This document shows positions 12,465-19,177 of a stretch of 19,177 nucleotides of DNA, piece after piece. Every line of letters begins with the position of its first letter. Positions within the stretch are counted from its first letter, which is position 1. A program made the translations under genes and the position numbers. The DNA is from Gammaproteobacteria bacterium (GTDB lineage: Bacteria; Pseudomonadota; Gammaproteobacteria; Arenicellales; Arenicellaceae): assembly GCA_030426005.1 (NCBI GenBank), contig JAUHZM010000022.1, positions 1-19,177 on the forward strand, given 5' to 3'. The notes under the pieces are model-generated. The model was not told the origin of the DNA and searched no databases. It saw nothing but the letters and a program-made list of their open reading frames with translations.

Positions 12465-14219
12465 TTACGCCACAAACGGGGTAACACGCAATACTTCTTC
12501 AATCGTCGTTAGCCCTTGCGAAACCTTTTTGGCCCCGCTGTATCGCAAGGTCAGCAAGCCATCTGCTTGGGTCTGCGCCCGCAGCGATTCAAGATCTGAG
12601 TCCGGTTTAACACGCGATTTAAGAGACGAAGTCATCTCGAGCATCTCGTACAAGCCGACACGACCTAAAAAGCCAGTCTGTCGACACTCGATGCAACCAA
12701 CCGGTTTGCACGGCGATTCAAGTTCTAAATCCATCCCGTCGGAAAAGCTTTCCCAAACGGCCGGATCCAATTCATCAGGTTGTTTGCAATTCGGGCACAA
12801 GGTGCGCACCAAACGCTGTGCCATGACGCCCAGCACGGTGGCATTAATGAGGTAGGCTGGCACGCCTAACTCCAATAAACGTGTGATGGCAGACGGTGAG
12901 TCATTCGTGTGCAAGGTAGAGAGGACCAGGTGACCCGTCAACGCTGCCTGAATCGCCATCTCCGCGGTGTGCAAATCGCGAATCTCACCGATCATGATGA
13001 TGTCCGGATCCTGACGCAGCAAGGCCTTCACACCAGCGGCAAAGGTCAGGTCAATCGAGTTATGCACCTGAATTTGGTTGAACGATGGCTCGACCATTTC
13101 GATCGGGTCTTCGATCGTACACACATTCACTTCGCTGGTGGCCAACTGCTTGAGCGTGGAGTACAAGGTGGTGGTCTTACCCGATCCGGTTGGACCAGTC
13201 ACCAATATGATGCCATTGGTGTGCGACGTTAATTGATTCCAAACAGTCAGTTCTCGATCACTTAAACCGAGCTGTTCAAATCCTCGTTGCAGGACTTCCG
13301 GATCGAAAATCCGCATCACCATCTTCTCGCCCATGGCGGTAGGGATGGTGGATAATCGCAGCTCGATTTCTTTGTCGTCCGGTGTGCGCGTTTTTAAGCG
13401 ACCATCCAAGGGGCGACGTTTCTCGGCGATATCCATACGACCCAGCGTTTTTAAGCGGCCAATAATAGCCAGCAACACATTGGGCGGCACCTGATAGGCG
13501 TGATGCAAAATACCGTCGATACGAAAGCGCATTTCACCCATGTTTTTGCGCGGCTCTAAATGGATATCACTGGCGCGTTGTTCAAATGCGTACTGCAACA
13601 GCCAGTCCACCAATTGCACAATGTGGTGGTCTTCGGCATCCAGCTGACCGCGACGCCCAAGGTCCACCAGTTGCTCCAGATTCTGTTGGATGCTAACGCC
13701 CGTGCGCTCATCCGAAATAGTGGAACGGCTGATCGAATTGGCCAGGGTATAGAACTCTGACACATAGCGGTCGATCTCATTGGGGTTGGCAAACACAATG
13801 TGGATTTCTTTGCGCAACAGATTTTCGAGATCGTCTTTCCAGGAAAGATCAAACGGATCCTTAACCGCCAGCGTGACAAATTCCGGTGAGTTACTAACGG
13901 CAAGAAAGCCATGCTTCTTCGCAAACTGCGGTGCGACCACCTGGGTCACAGAACCGATATCGATCTTCAACGGGTCGATCACAAAATACGGCACGTCCAC
14001 CTGCTTGGCGAACCACTCGGAGAGATACTCTAAGGTGATTTTCTTGCCCGTCTGCTCATGCGTCGGCAAGCTCTTAGCGATGCCCGCTAGGGGATGCAGG
14101 TGATCCGTGTGGTCGTTCAGCAAATTGGCATCAATGCGTTTTGCTTCGGCCACCGAGATCATCTGATCTTTGAACATCGCCTTCAAGATCGACTTGTGCG
14201 TTAATTTATCAATCGGCAT
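12465..14219 (-). CDS. GspE/PilB-family secretion or pilus assembly ATPase
   Basis: Hexameric cytoplasmic ATPase that powers type II secretion or type IV pilus extension. Protein of 584 residues. Residues 1-160 are an MshEN/T2SSE-N type domain, and the core starts near 190 with SDIHLEPR. Walker A is GPTGSGKTT (342-350), the Asp box CTIEDPIE (367-374), Walker B DIIMIGEIRD (406-415) and the His box GHLVLSTLHTND (429-440). The zinc-type cysteines C475xxC478 and C509xxC512 are intact, as in GspE and PilB but not PilT. The LLRQDPDIIMIGEIRD and THxND segments look fully active. No inner-membrane platform, pseudopilin or secretin gene is adjacent; instead it leads an operon with mtgA and hemB. It could be a lone extra GspE/PilB-type ATPase or the only copy, displaced from its cluster. 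The ATG at 14219 fits the N-terminal domain. Confidence 0.92.
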   Translation of the reverse strand: MPIDKLTHKSILKAMFKDQMISVAEAKRIDANLLNDHTDHLHPLAGIAKSLPTHEQTGKKITLEYLSEWFAKQVDVPYFVIDPLKIDIGSVTQVVAPQFAKKHGFLAVSNSPEFVTLAVKDPFDLSWKDDLENLLRKEIHIVFANPNEIDRYVSEFYTLANSISRSTISDERTGVSIQQNLEQLVDLGRRGQLDAEDHHIVQLVDWLLQYAFEQRASDIHLEPRKNMGEMRFRIDGILHHAYQVPPNVLLAIIGRLKTLGRMDIAEKRRPLDGRLKTRTPDDKEIELRLSTIPTAMGEKMVMRIFDPEVLQRGFEQLGLSDRELTVWNQLTSHTNGIILVTGPTGSGKTTTLYSTLKQLATSEVNVCTIEDPIEMVEPSFNQIQVHNSIDLTFAAGVKALLRQDPDIIMIGEIRDLHTAEMAIQAALTGHLVLSTLHTNDSPSAITRLLELGVPAYLINATVLGVMAQRLVRTLCPNCKQPDELDPAVWESFSDGMDLELESPCKPVGCIECRQTGFLGRVGLYEMLEMTSSLKSRVKPDSDLESLRAQTQADGLLTLRYSGAKKVSQGLTTIEEVLRVTPFVA

Positions 14220-14330
14220 TCACTGCATCCGTAATTTGAGTCTTTGACGATGTTATGACATGAGGTGCTATCATGCCAGTCATATTACCTTAGCGAACCA
14301 TGTCATCGACATTAAACTTCTGAGAAGCCT
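14220..14330. promoter_or_regulatory. divergent promoter region between gspE-like gene and the Rieske-like operon
   Basis: 111 bp serve two divergent operons. On plus, TTGACG (14244-14249) and TATCAT (14269-14274) resemble -35 and -10 elements, but the 19-nt spacer is longer than ideal. A seven-codon frame from ATG 14300 ends at TGA 14323, just before the GTG start at 14331. No regulator site was recognised. Confidence 0.35.
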
Positions 14331-14813
14331 GTGATTAGAGTTGTCATTGTTGTCTTAGTTTTGGTGTTAATTTGGGTACTGTTTTTATCCAATTTTCCCA
14401 AGCGCACACGCATTATTCTGGCGAGCATCACGGTGTTGCTCGCGTTACTCGGCGCGTGGTTTGACGGGCTGGGGCGAAACCCTAAGACCGGTGTGGTCGA
14501 CGCCAATGAAATCCGAGTGTGCAGTCTTGAGGTAGCGCACACGTATCGCACTAATTTTGATGTCACGCTGTGTCTACAAAACACCGCAACGCACGCTGAC
14601 GTCACTCGCGTTCGCTACACGGTAGTCGCCGAACAGTGCGTGCGCCCTGATGACTGTCAAGTGTTGGCTCAGGTCACCCGTGACACCTTGTTTAATGTCC
14701 CTCGCGATGCGCAATCAAGCAAGACTCAGAATCTGGACTTTAAGCCGGTCGACGCCTTGGTAAGCAATCTTAACTGGCGCGTCACCATCGACAGCGTCAA
14801 GGCGATTAAGTAA
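14331..14813 (+). CDS. membrane-anchored protein of unknown function, partner of the Rieske-like protein
   Basis: Protein of 160 residues starting at GTG 14331, with GAGAAG a few bases upstream. Two hydrophobic helices (residues 3-19 and 28-43) form a hairpin around a basic NFPKRTR turn. A soluble domain of about 115 residues (46-160) follows, with beta-type alternation and four cysteines (64, 81, 103, 109); the last pair is the tight CVRPDDC. The segment RTNFDVTLCLQNTATHADVTRVRYTVVA reads like an immunoglobulin-type beta sandwich domain with an N-T turn. With both helices inserted, N and C termini would lie on the same side. No named family was recognised. Its stop overlaps the start of the next gene by one base (TAATG), so the products are made together and may form a complex. 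Confidence 0.8.
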   Translation: MIRVVIVVLVLVLIWVLFLSNFPKRTRIILASITVLLALLGAWFDGLGRNPKTGVVDANEIRVCSLEVAHTYRTNFDVTLCLQNTATHADVTRVRYTVVAEQCVRPDDCQVLAQVTRDTLFNVPRDAQSSKTQNLDFKPVDALVSNLNWRVTIDSVKAIK

Positions 14814-15301
14814 TGCAGCGAGAGACCTTGCTCAAAGTGGTGCAGTGGATGTTTCTGGCACTCGGGTTGGCGTTCCTGTTTGTCTTGTTTCGCAGTTTAA
14901 GTGGGCCGCCGCTAACTATCGATACCGGACACCCATTCGATGATGTCGAAACCGGAGAAACGGCGATGCGACGCATTGATGGCGAGCGCGTTTGGGCAAC
15001 CCGACTGAGTGCGCTACAACGTTCACAGGCAGTCGAACTCGCGAGTGTGGTGGCTGATCCGAACAGTGGTTGCAAACCCATTGTGGCGGTGTGCGCACTG
15101 CATGCCAAGACTCAGCAAGCGGGTATCGAAATCGTGTTTAGTCTGACAACACCACCGCAACTGCCAGCCTCGACTCCGTGGTATGGCGGCTTTATTGATC
15201 CAAGCTCTGGCGCTGTGTATGACCGGCTCGGTCGAGCCTATCTATCATCCGGCAAAACGACAAGGTCGGCGCTTAGCGTTGCCGCGGCTACCTTAGACTA
15301 A
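14813..15301 (+). CDS. membrane-anchored Rieske-fold-like protein lacking the [2Fe-2S] ligands
   Basis: Protein of 162 residues with one N-terminal membrane helix (10-27). The soluble part follows the layout of cytochrome bc1 Rieske proteins. DDVETGETAMRRIDGERVWATRLS (43-66) resembles the stretch before the cluster domain (GQ..TV.WRGKPVW..RRT). YGGFIDPSSGAVYDRLGRAY (124-143) aligns without gaps to the second cluster loop, GGFFCPCHGS.YDLAGRVY, but C-P-C-H is replaced by D129-P-S131-S132. The first loop keeps only CALH (C94, H97) in place of CTHLGC. It should therefore not bind a Rieske cluster. It could be a structural or assembly relative of the Rieske protein, or the likeness could be chance. 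No cytochrome b or c1 gene is nearby. It is translationally coupled to the preceding membrane protein and converges on srkA with one base between stops. Confidence 0.6.
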   Translation: MQRETLLKVVQWMFLALGLAFLFVLFRSLSGPPLTIDTGHPFDDVETGETAMRRIDGERVWATRLSALQRSQAVELASVVADPNSGCKPIVAVCALHAKTQQAGIEIVFSLTTPPQLPASTPWYGGFIDPSSGAVYDRLGRAYLSSGKTTRSALSVAAATLD

Positions 15302-15302
15302 A

Positions 15303-16304
15303 TTAGCCGTACCAAACCAATGGCTCCTCATGCAGCACAGCAGCCTGCTCACGCAAACTGAGGATGTGATCTTCCCAGCACCGCTGCGTGTTAAACCAGG
15401 GAAACGCCAATTTGAAAGCTGGGTCGTCCCAGCGTTTGGCGAGCCACCCATAGTAGTGAATTAACCGCAATGTCCGCAGCGCTTCAATAAGATGCAATTC
15501 GCGTGCATCAAAATCACAAAACTCGGTATAACCGGCTAATACCGCATCCAGGCCAACCGTTTGATCGGCGCGATCCCCAGACAAAAACATCCACAGGTCC
15601 TGAATCGCCGGTGCCATGCGCGCATCATCAAAGTCCACGATATGCGGACCATCATCGGTCCACAAAATATTGCTCGGGTGGCAATCACCATGGGTTCGGA
15701 TCATGCGCACGTCGCCTGCACGCGCGTAACACAAGGCTACTTCGTTGAGCAGTTGCTCGGTCAACGACGCATAAGCATCGACCAGATCGGCGGGAATAAA
15801 ATCGTTTTGCAGAATAAATGTGCGTGGTTCATGGCCGAAGGAATCTGCATCCAAGGTCGGCCGATGTGTAAATGCGCCGCTTTGACTTACACGATGAATT
15901 CGCCCCATAAAGCGACCGAGCTGCTCAAGATGCTCATTACTTTCCAGATCCGGGGCACGACCACCGCGATTCACAAACAAGGCAATGCGATGCGCCTCGG
16001 TCCTTAGTAGCGTCTCGCCCTCGACCTGCATGGGCGCCACCACAGGGATTTCCAACTCAGCCAATTCAGTGGTGAATTCGTGCTCTTCCAGGATCGCCTC
16101 ATCACTCCAGCGATGCGGCCGATAGAACTTCGCCACCAGGCTTTGACCGTCTGCCAAGCCAACGCGGTAAACGCGATTTTCATAGCTATTAAGCGCTAAA
16201 AGTCGACCGTCACATTGAAATCCAAATTGCTCGATACTATTTAAGACTTCATCGGGCGACAGGTTGGCAAAGGCATTATCTAGAAGTTTGATCACGCAGT
16301 TCAA
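15303..16304 (-). CDS. srkA: stress response kinase A (YihE/SrkA family Ser/Thr kinase)
   Basis: Cytoplasmic aminoglycoside-phosphotransferase-fold protein kinase that protects against stress-induced death in E. coli. Protein of 333 residues. Family signatures read through the whole length: LLALNSYENRVYRV (36-48), VAKFYRPHRWSDEAILEEH (57-75), THGDCHPSNILW (204-215) with catalytic Asp207, HIVDFDDARM (221-230) with metal-binding Asp224, and LWMFLSGDRADQ. It ends in the typical VLHEEPL. Length matches the family (about 328). The start is uncertain: TTG at 16304 gives MNCVIKLLDN, while GTG at 16295 would remove three residues, and neither has a ribosome site. It is divergent from the glycerophosphodiesterase gene across only about 52 bp. 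In many genomes srkA precedes dsbA; here no dsbA is beside it. Confidence 0.95.
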   Translation of the reverse strand: MNCVIKLLDNAFANLSPDEVLNSIEQFGFQCDGRLLALNSYENRVYRVGLADGQSLVAKFYRPHRWSDEAILEEHEFTTELAELEIPVVAPMQVEGETLLRTEAHRIALFVNRGGRAPDLESNEHLEQLGRFMGRIHRVSQSGAFTHRPTLDADSFGHEPRTFILQNDFIPADLVDAYASLTEQLLNEVALCYARAGDVRMIRTHGDCHPSNILWTDDGPHIVDFDDARMAPAIQDLWMFLSGDRADQTVGLDAVLAGYTEFCDFDARELHLIEALRTLRLIHYYGWLAKRWDDPAFKLAFPWFNTQRCWEDHILSLREQAAVLHEEPLVWYG

Positions 16305-16356
16305 TGGCGCAAAAAGCTGGCCGCATACAGAAAGTTAATGGTAAGGTGAGAATAAC

Positions 16357-17202
16357 ATGGTGGATAACGGGGAGGACGATTTGCTTGTAACGAGTAACCA
16401 CCTTCGGTTGGAAGGTGCACCACCGATATTGGTGGCACATCGGGGTTATTCTGGACGCTACCCTGAAAACACATTGCTGGCTTATGAGGCGGCGTATCAG
16501 CATGGTGCGCGCTTTATGGAGCTGGATTTGCAAATGACGGCCGACCACGTGCCGGTATTGCATCACGACGTAAGCCTGGCGCGAATGGCGGGCATTGATG
16601 TGGACATCCGCGATACACAGGCTAAGCACTTTAAAGCCATGCGCGCCAGCTACCCGGCACGATTCGCTGATGAATTTAGTGACAACGCATTCACCACCTT
16701 CAAAAAATACGCTAAGTGGGCCGCCACGGTGCCCGATGTTACCACCTTCGTTGAGATCAAACAGGAGTCCATAGACCGGTTTGGCATCCCGCTATTTATA
16801 GACCAGGTTGAACACCAAATAAATAAGGCAGACATTGCAACTCAGTGCGTGATCATTTCATTCAATGCGGATGTTATCGAATACACGCGTAAAACCGGCT
16901 CACTACGCACTGGCTGGGTATTACCAGCCTGGAACGACCAAACCGAAGCAACCGCGCGACGGCTGCAACCCGACTTTGTGTTTTGCGATACAAATCTCCT
17001 CCCTACAGAGGACGAAGGTATTTGGCGCGGTAATTGGGAGTGGGCGGTATACAATCTCGATGATGTGCCTTCCGCGATTAATATGGCAAATCGAGGCATC
17101 CGATACCTTGAAACTAACCAAATCGGCACATTAATGCGCCACGATGGTTTAGCAAATCGTCGACCCCAAACACCTTCAACGAATGAGGGCCAGAGCAATT
17201 AA
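16357..17202 (+). CDS. glycerophosphodiester phosphodiesterase (GDPD) family protein
   Basis: Hydrolyses glycerophosphodiesters to sn-glycerol 3-phosphate and an alcohol. Protein of 281 residues on a TIM barrel. VAHRGYSGRYPENT has catalytic His28 and Arg29, with Glu37-Asn38. MELDLQMT supplies metal ligands Glu55 and Asp57, and VLHHD supplies His70 as second catalytic His. FVEIKQ is the later metal-site Glu. No signal peptide is present, so it is probably cytoplasmic like UgpQ. The segment AMRASYPARFADEF is the usual insertion region. The C-terminal tail after GTLMRHDG is hydrophilic and unconserved. The ATG at 16357 has AAGGTGAG 8 nt upstream. Divergent from srkA; its end faces mscL. Confidence 0.93.
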   Translation: MVDNGEDDLLVTSNHLRLEGAPPILVAHRGYSGRYPENTLLAYEAAYQHGARFMELDLQMTADHVPVLHHDVSLARMAGIDVDIRDTQAKHFKAMRASYPARFADEFSDNAFTTFKKYAKWAATVPDVTTFVEIKQESIDRFGIPLFIDQVEHQINKADIATQCVIISFNADVIEYTRKTGSLRTGWVLPAWNDQTEATARRLQPDFVFCDTNLLPTEDEGIWRGNWEWAVYNLDDVPSAINMANRGIRYLETNQIGTLMRHDGLANRRPQTPSTNEGQSN

Positions 17203-17256
17203 ACGCACTAGCGCATTCTGTGGGCCGACGATCTATTCAGTTCAGTGCCGTTCCCT

Positions 17257-17281
17257 GGCCTGATCCGAGGCTTTATTTTTT
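17257..17281 (+). terminator. possible weak terminator of the glycerophosphodiesterase gene
   Basis: GGCCT/AGGCT (17257-17272, one G-T pair) with a 6-nt loop, followed by TTTATTTTTT on plus. The stem is only five pairs and the T-tract overlaps the last codons of mscL, so this is tentative. No terminator was seen for mscL on minus. Confidence 0.3.
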
Positions 17282-17704
17282 CGCCAATTGGTCGCGAATC
17301 TCAGTCAACAGTTTCACTTCCGCTGAAGGCTCAGATGGCGCTGCTTCTTTTTCTTCTTCCAACGCTGCTTTGGCTTTATTCATGCCTTTAATCACCATGA
17401 ACAGCACAAACGCGACGATCAGAAAAGTCACCAGTGCGTTAATAAACACACCATAGTTTACGGTCACGGCGCCAGCTTCAGATGCCGCTTCCAAGGTTGC
17501 GTATGTTGCTCCCTCTACCGGGTTATCAATCACTACAAACAGATCACTGAAATCAACGCCACCGGTCATATAGCCAACCACTGGCATAATGATGTCGTCT
17601 ACGAACGATTTAACAATGGTGCTGAATGCGGCACCAATAACGATACCAACGGCCATATCGACGAAGTTACCCTTCATCGCAAATTCTTTAAATTCTTTTA
17701 GCAT
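17273..17704 (-). CDS. mscL: large-conductance mechanosensitive channel
   Basis: Inner-membrane pentameric channel that opens on hypo-osmotic shock. Protein of 143 residues (E. coli 136). The start MLKEFKEFAMKGNFVDMAVGIVIGAAF is the conserved amphipathic N-helix plus TM1. SFVDDIIMPVVGYMTGGVDF leads to the periplasmic loop, NYGVFINALVTFLIVAFVLFMVIKGMN is TM2, and the C-terminal helical bundle ends VKLLTEIRDQLAKK. An acidic linker (EEEKEAAPSEPSAE) separates TM2 from the bundle. The ATG at 17704 has GAGGAG at 7 nt. A -10-like TATAAT lies upstream. The gene is monocistronic by position. Confidence 0.98.
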   Translation of the reverse strand: MLKEFKEFAMKGNFVDMAVGIVIGAAFSTIVKSFVDDIIMPVVGYMTGGVDFSDLFVVIDNPVEGATYATLEAASEAGAVTVNYGVFINALVTFLIVAFVLFMVIKGMNKAKAALEEEKEAAPSEPSAEVKLLTEIRDQLAKK

Positions 17705-17795
17705 GGGCTGCTCCTCTTGTAAGAACGGTTAAAGGTGGTAGTTTTGTTTACCTACACGGAACTAACGGCGTCTGCTGCAACAACACAGACACCTC

Positions 17796-17801
17796 ATTAT
17801 A
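17796..17801 (-). promoter_or_regulatory. candidate -10 element of mscL
   Basis: A perfect TATAAT on minus (17801 to 17796), about 92 nt upstream of the mscL ATG. No good -35 hexamer is 16-18 nt upstream (CAACGA at best), so the promoter may need an activator or rely on the -10. The leader between it and the ATG is otherwise featureless. Confidence 0.4.
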
Positions 17802-17826
17802 TCGCTTGATGCGGTGGTTCGTTGGG

Positions 17827-18630
17827 CTATTTATAATCCAGCGTCACGGCGTAGTAGGGATGGTCCGAAACGCCAATCTCGACCATCTCGCCGTCTAGCA
17901 CCTTAAATCCACGAGTTAAAATCCAATCGATACGATCTCGGTTATCCAGATCGAGCCCAGCGACGGCGACGGCATCCACCACGTCGATGTCTTTGAGCGC
18001 ATTAGCCAACGCGGTCGTTTCAGCACGACTATTGAAGTCGCCGACCAAAATCGCACGCGGGTATTTAGCAAACTCCTGCAACACGATCTCTAACTGCGTC
18101 TCGCGTCCACCACGTGTATGCAAATGCGTGTTGATAAAATGGAACTGCTGCCCTTTCCAAGTAACTTCTGCCACCGTCATATTGCGAAAGCTCTTATTGG
18201 ATTGGTCCGGCAACATCTCAACTACCCAGTCCTTAATGGGGAGTTTACTTAGCAGTGCATTTCCGCGGTGTTCACGCAACCATCGTCGCCGCGTCGCACA
18301 AAACAACCAGCCGAATCCACCATGTTCCGCGATACGCGGCGTTTGCGCACGACCAACACCCATCAGGTTACCGAGACTCGGGGCATACACTTCTTGCACG
18401 CCAACTAGGTGTGCCTCCGACATCACGCGCGCACTGGCCAGCAAATCACGGCGGCCGTTGGCGTCTTTACCGGTTTGGATATTGTAGGTTGCAACCCGCA
18501 AAACATCCGGCTCACTGAGATTGGACGGCAACCCGATTAATCCATGACCGGCTTTATCGCCCGCTGGTTTTGACTTTCTTGCCATCAAGACCAACGCGAG
18601 AATAAGAATAATAACGAGTATCCGAGACAT
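17827..18630 (-). CDS. membrane-anchored endonuclease/exonuclease/phosphatase-fold protein
   Basis: Protein of 267 residues of the EEP (DNase I-like) superfamily. Residues 3-16 form an N-terminal signal anchor, so the catalytic part is probably periplasmic. All core motifs are present: ATYNIQTG (Asn50), LVGVQEV (metal Glu80), GNALLSK, FINTHLHTR (His169), LVGDFNSR (Asp198, Asn200), RIDWIL (Asp235) and SDHPYY (Asp256-His257). Members act on nucleic acids, phosphoinositides or other phosphodiesters; the substrate here is not predictable. The ATG at 18630 has GGGGAG 7 nt upstream, inside the short gap after the methyltransferase stop (14 nt), so the two are one transcript. About 120 bp downstream lies mscL. 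Confidence 0.92.
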   Translation of the reverse strand: MSRILVIILILALVLMARKSKPAGDKAGHGLIGLPSNLSEPDVLRVATYNIQTGKDANGRRDLLASARVMSEAHLVGVQEVYAPSLGNLMGVGRAQTPRIAEHGGFGWLFCATRRRWLREHRGNALLSKLPIKDWVVEMLPDQSNKSFRNMTVAEVTWKGQQFHFINTHLHTRGGRETQLEIVLQEFAKYPRAILVGDFNSRAETTALANALKDIDVVDAVAVAGLDLDNRDRIDWILTRGFKVLDGEMVEIGVSDHPYYAVTLDYK

Positions 18631-18644
18631 CGTACGCTCCCCGC

Positions 18645-19177
18645 TTACTTACACGCCACCAGATAGGCAACGTATGACAAACACGCCTCGCCTTGCTCAG
18701 ATTTAGTGAAAACGCCATTACCGCTTTCGCCATCTTCGTCGGTGCCCTCCCAATAGCAGTCCACACTACTAAAGCCAGCATCCTGCAGAATCTCTCTTAA
18801 TTCTGGTAATCCCCACAGGCGCCAATCATAGGTGAACGCGTCGGTCATCTCGGTGCCATCCGGGAAGCGGAAATGAATATGTAAGCGTGCCTCACCGGTG
18901 ATTGGGTTAATACTGTCCTGATCCCAAACATAGGTGAAGCTTTCATCATCCATTTCGGTCTCTTCTTCGAGCTCTTGAATGCTCTCAGGCCCACCGTGCA
19001 GGTCGCATACGAAAATACCGTCGTCTGCCAGGTCGTTATAGACACCAACAAAATAATCCAGCATCTCGGGACGGGTTTTGAACACCCAGTACGAAAAGTT
19101 TTGCGCACAACGCACATCTGGTGCCTTGCGACTGGGTGTGCGGGCATCTTCTTGATACTGATGAACCCGTTTTCCGG
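18645..19177 (-). CDS. class I SAM-dependent methyltransferase, partial (N-terminus outside window)
   Basis: The last 176 residues of a reading frame open to the right edge. An internal GTG at 19115 is not the start, because the frame continues upstream without a stop (KRVHQYQEDARTPSRKAPDV). DVRCAQNFSYWVFKTRPEMLDYF followed by DDGIFVCDLHGG corresponds to motif II to III of class I methyltransferases, the helix and strand after the SAM-binding site. HIHFRFPDGT, FTYDWRLWGLPELREILQDAGF and a final YVAYLVACK with the expected beta hairpin complete the fold. The SAM-binding glycine loop lies outside the window. Substrate unknown. It is 14 nt upstream of the EEP gene in the same transcript. Confidence 0.87.
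   Translation of the reverse strand, partial: GKRVHQYQEDARTPSRKAPDVRCAQNFSYWVFKTRPEMLDYFVGVYNDLADDGIFVCDLHGGPESIQELEEETEMDDESFTYVWDQDSINPITGEARLHIHFRFPDGTEMTDAFTYDWRLWGLPELREILQDAGFSSVDCYWEGTDEDGESGNGVFTKSEQGEACLSYVAYLVACK

Noticed and set aside
12424..12855. 143-codon open frame on plus opposite the gspE-like and mtgA genes
   Set aside because: Antisense to conserved ATPase sequence including the zinc-cysteine region; no ribosome site and no family pattern.
13556..13924. 122-codon minus frame within the gspE-like gene
   Set aside because: Frame-shifted overlap of the ATPase N-terminal region; no evidence of frameshifting because the main frame is continuous.
15561..16007. 148-codon open frame on plus opposite srkA
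   Set aside because: Antisense to the kinase catalytic region, which is unmistakable; a shadow frame.
18645..19115. Methyltransferase as a complete gene starting at GTG 19115
   Set aside because: The frame stays open to the right edge, the upstream residues look coding, and the SAM-binding loop is missing, so the gene is cut by the window.
1..19177. CRISPR arrays, tRNA or rRNA genes, transposases, phage genes
   Set aside because: No regularly spaced repeats, cloverleaf-like or rRNA segments, and no transposase, integrase or phage structural motifs were seen in any frame.

Overview
The window looks like a chromosomal segment of a mid-GC gammaproteobacterium, possibly marine. The evidence is the gene set: a SrkA/YihE kinase, the monofunctional transglycosylase MtgA, nickel/zinc-type glyoxalase I, a GspE/PilB ATPase, MscL, and several lipoproteins with an L-A-A-C lipobox. 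The genus cannot be fixed from this. There are no rRNA or tRNA genes, no transposase or integrase, and no CRISPR array.

Layout. (1) Positions 1-1262 (minus) hold the N-terminal 420 residues of an OafA-type acyltransferase that runs off the left edge. (2) Positions 1263-5052 are a visibly AT-richer accessory islet of four minus-strand genes unrelated to one another. In reading order they are a membrane-anchored protein of unknown function, a DUF4303 immunity-like protein with a foreign hydrophobic tail, a coiled-coil PD-(D/E)XK nuclease of the Mrr type, and a secreted Rap1a/Tai-like immunity protein. The gaps between them hold integron-core-like heptamers, hairpins, one pseudoknot-shaped inverted repeat and a 14-bp direct repeat bracketing three of the genes. 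(3) A strong bidirectional terminator at 5053-5086 separates the islet from an M49-like zinc lipoprotein (minus), which is divergent from an M14 carboxypeptidase-like gene (plus). (4) Positions 7850-9253 (minus) carry a short-form AMP nucleosidase followed after 3 nt by a small lipoprotein gene. (5) Positions 9336-10092 (minus) carry two overlapping YbjQ-family genes. (6) Positions 10174-14219 (minus) are a tight run gspE-like, mtgA, hemB, gloA. (7) Positions 14331-15301 (plus) are a two-gene operon of membrane-anchored proteins, the second of which looks like a Rieske protein that has lost its cluster ligands. (8) srkA (minus) and a glycerophosphodiesterase (plus) are divergent. (9) mscL, an endonuclease/exonuclease/phosphatase-fold protein and a SAM methyltransferase cut by the right edge are all on minus.

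Most of 5100-19177 is housekeeping: haem synthesis, methylglyoxal detoxification, peptidoglycan synthesis, osmotic safety valve, stress kinase and nucleotide salvage. The best candidates for undescribed biology are the defence/immunity-like islet at 1263-5052 and the ligand-less Rieske-like protein with its partner at 14331-15301. All calls were made by reading the sequence; no database search was possible.
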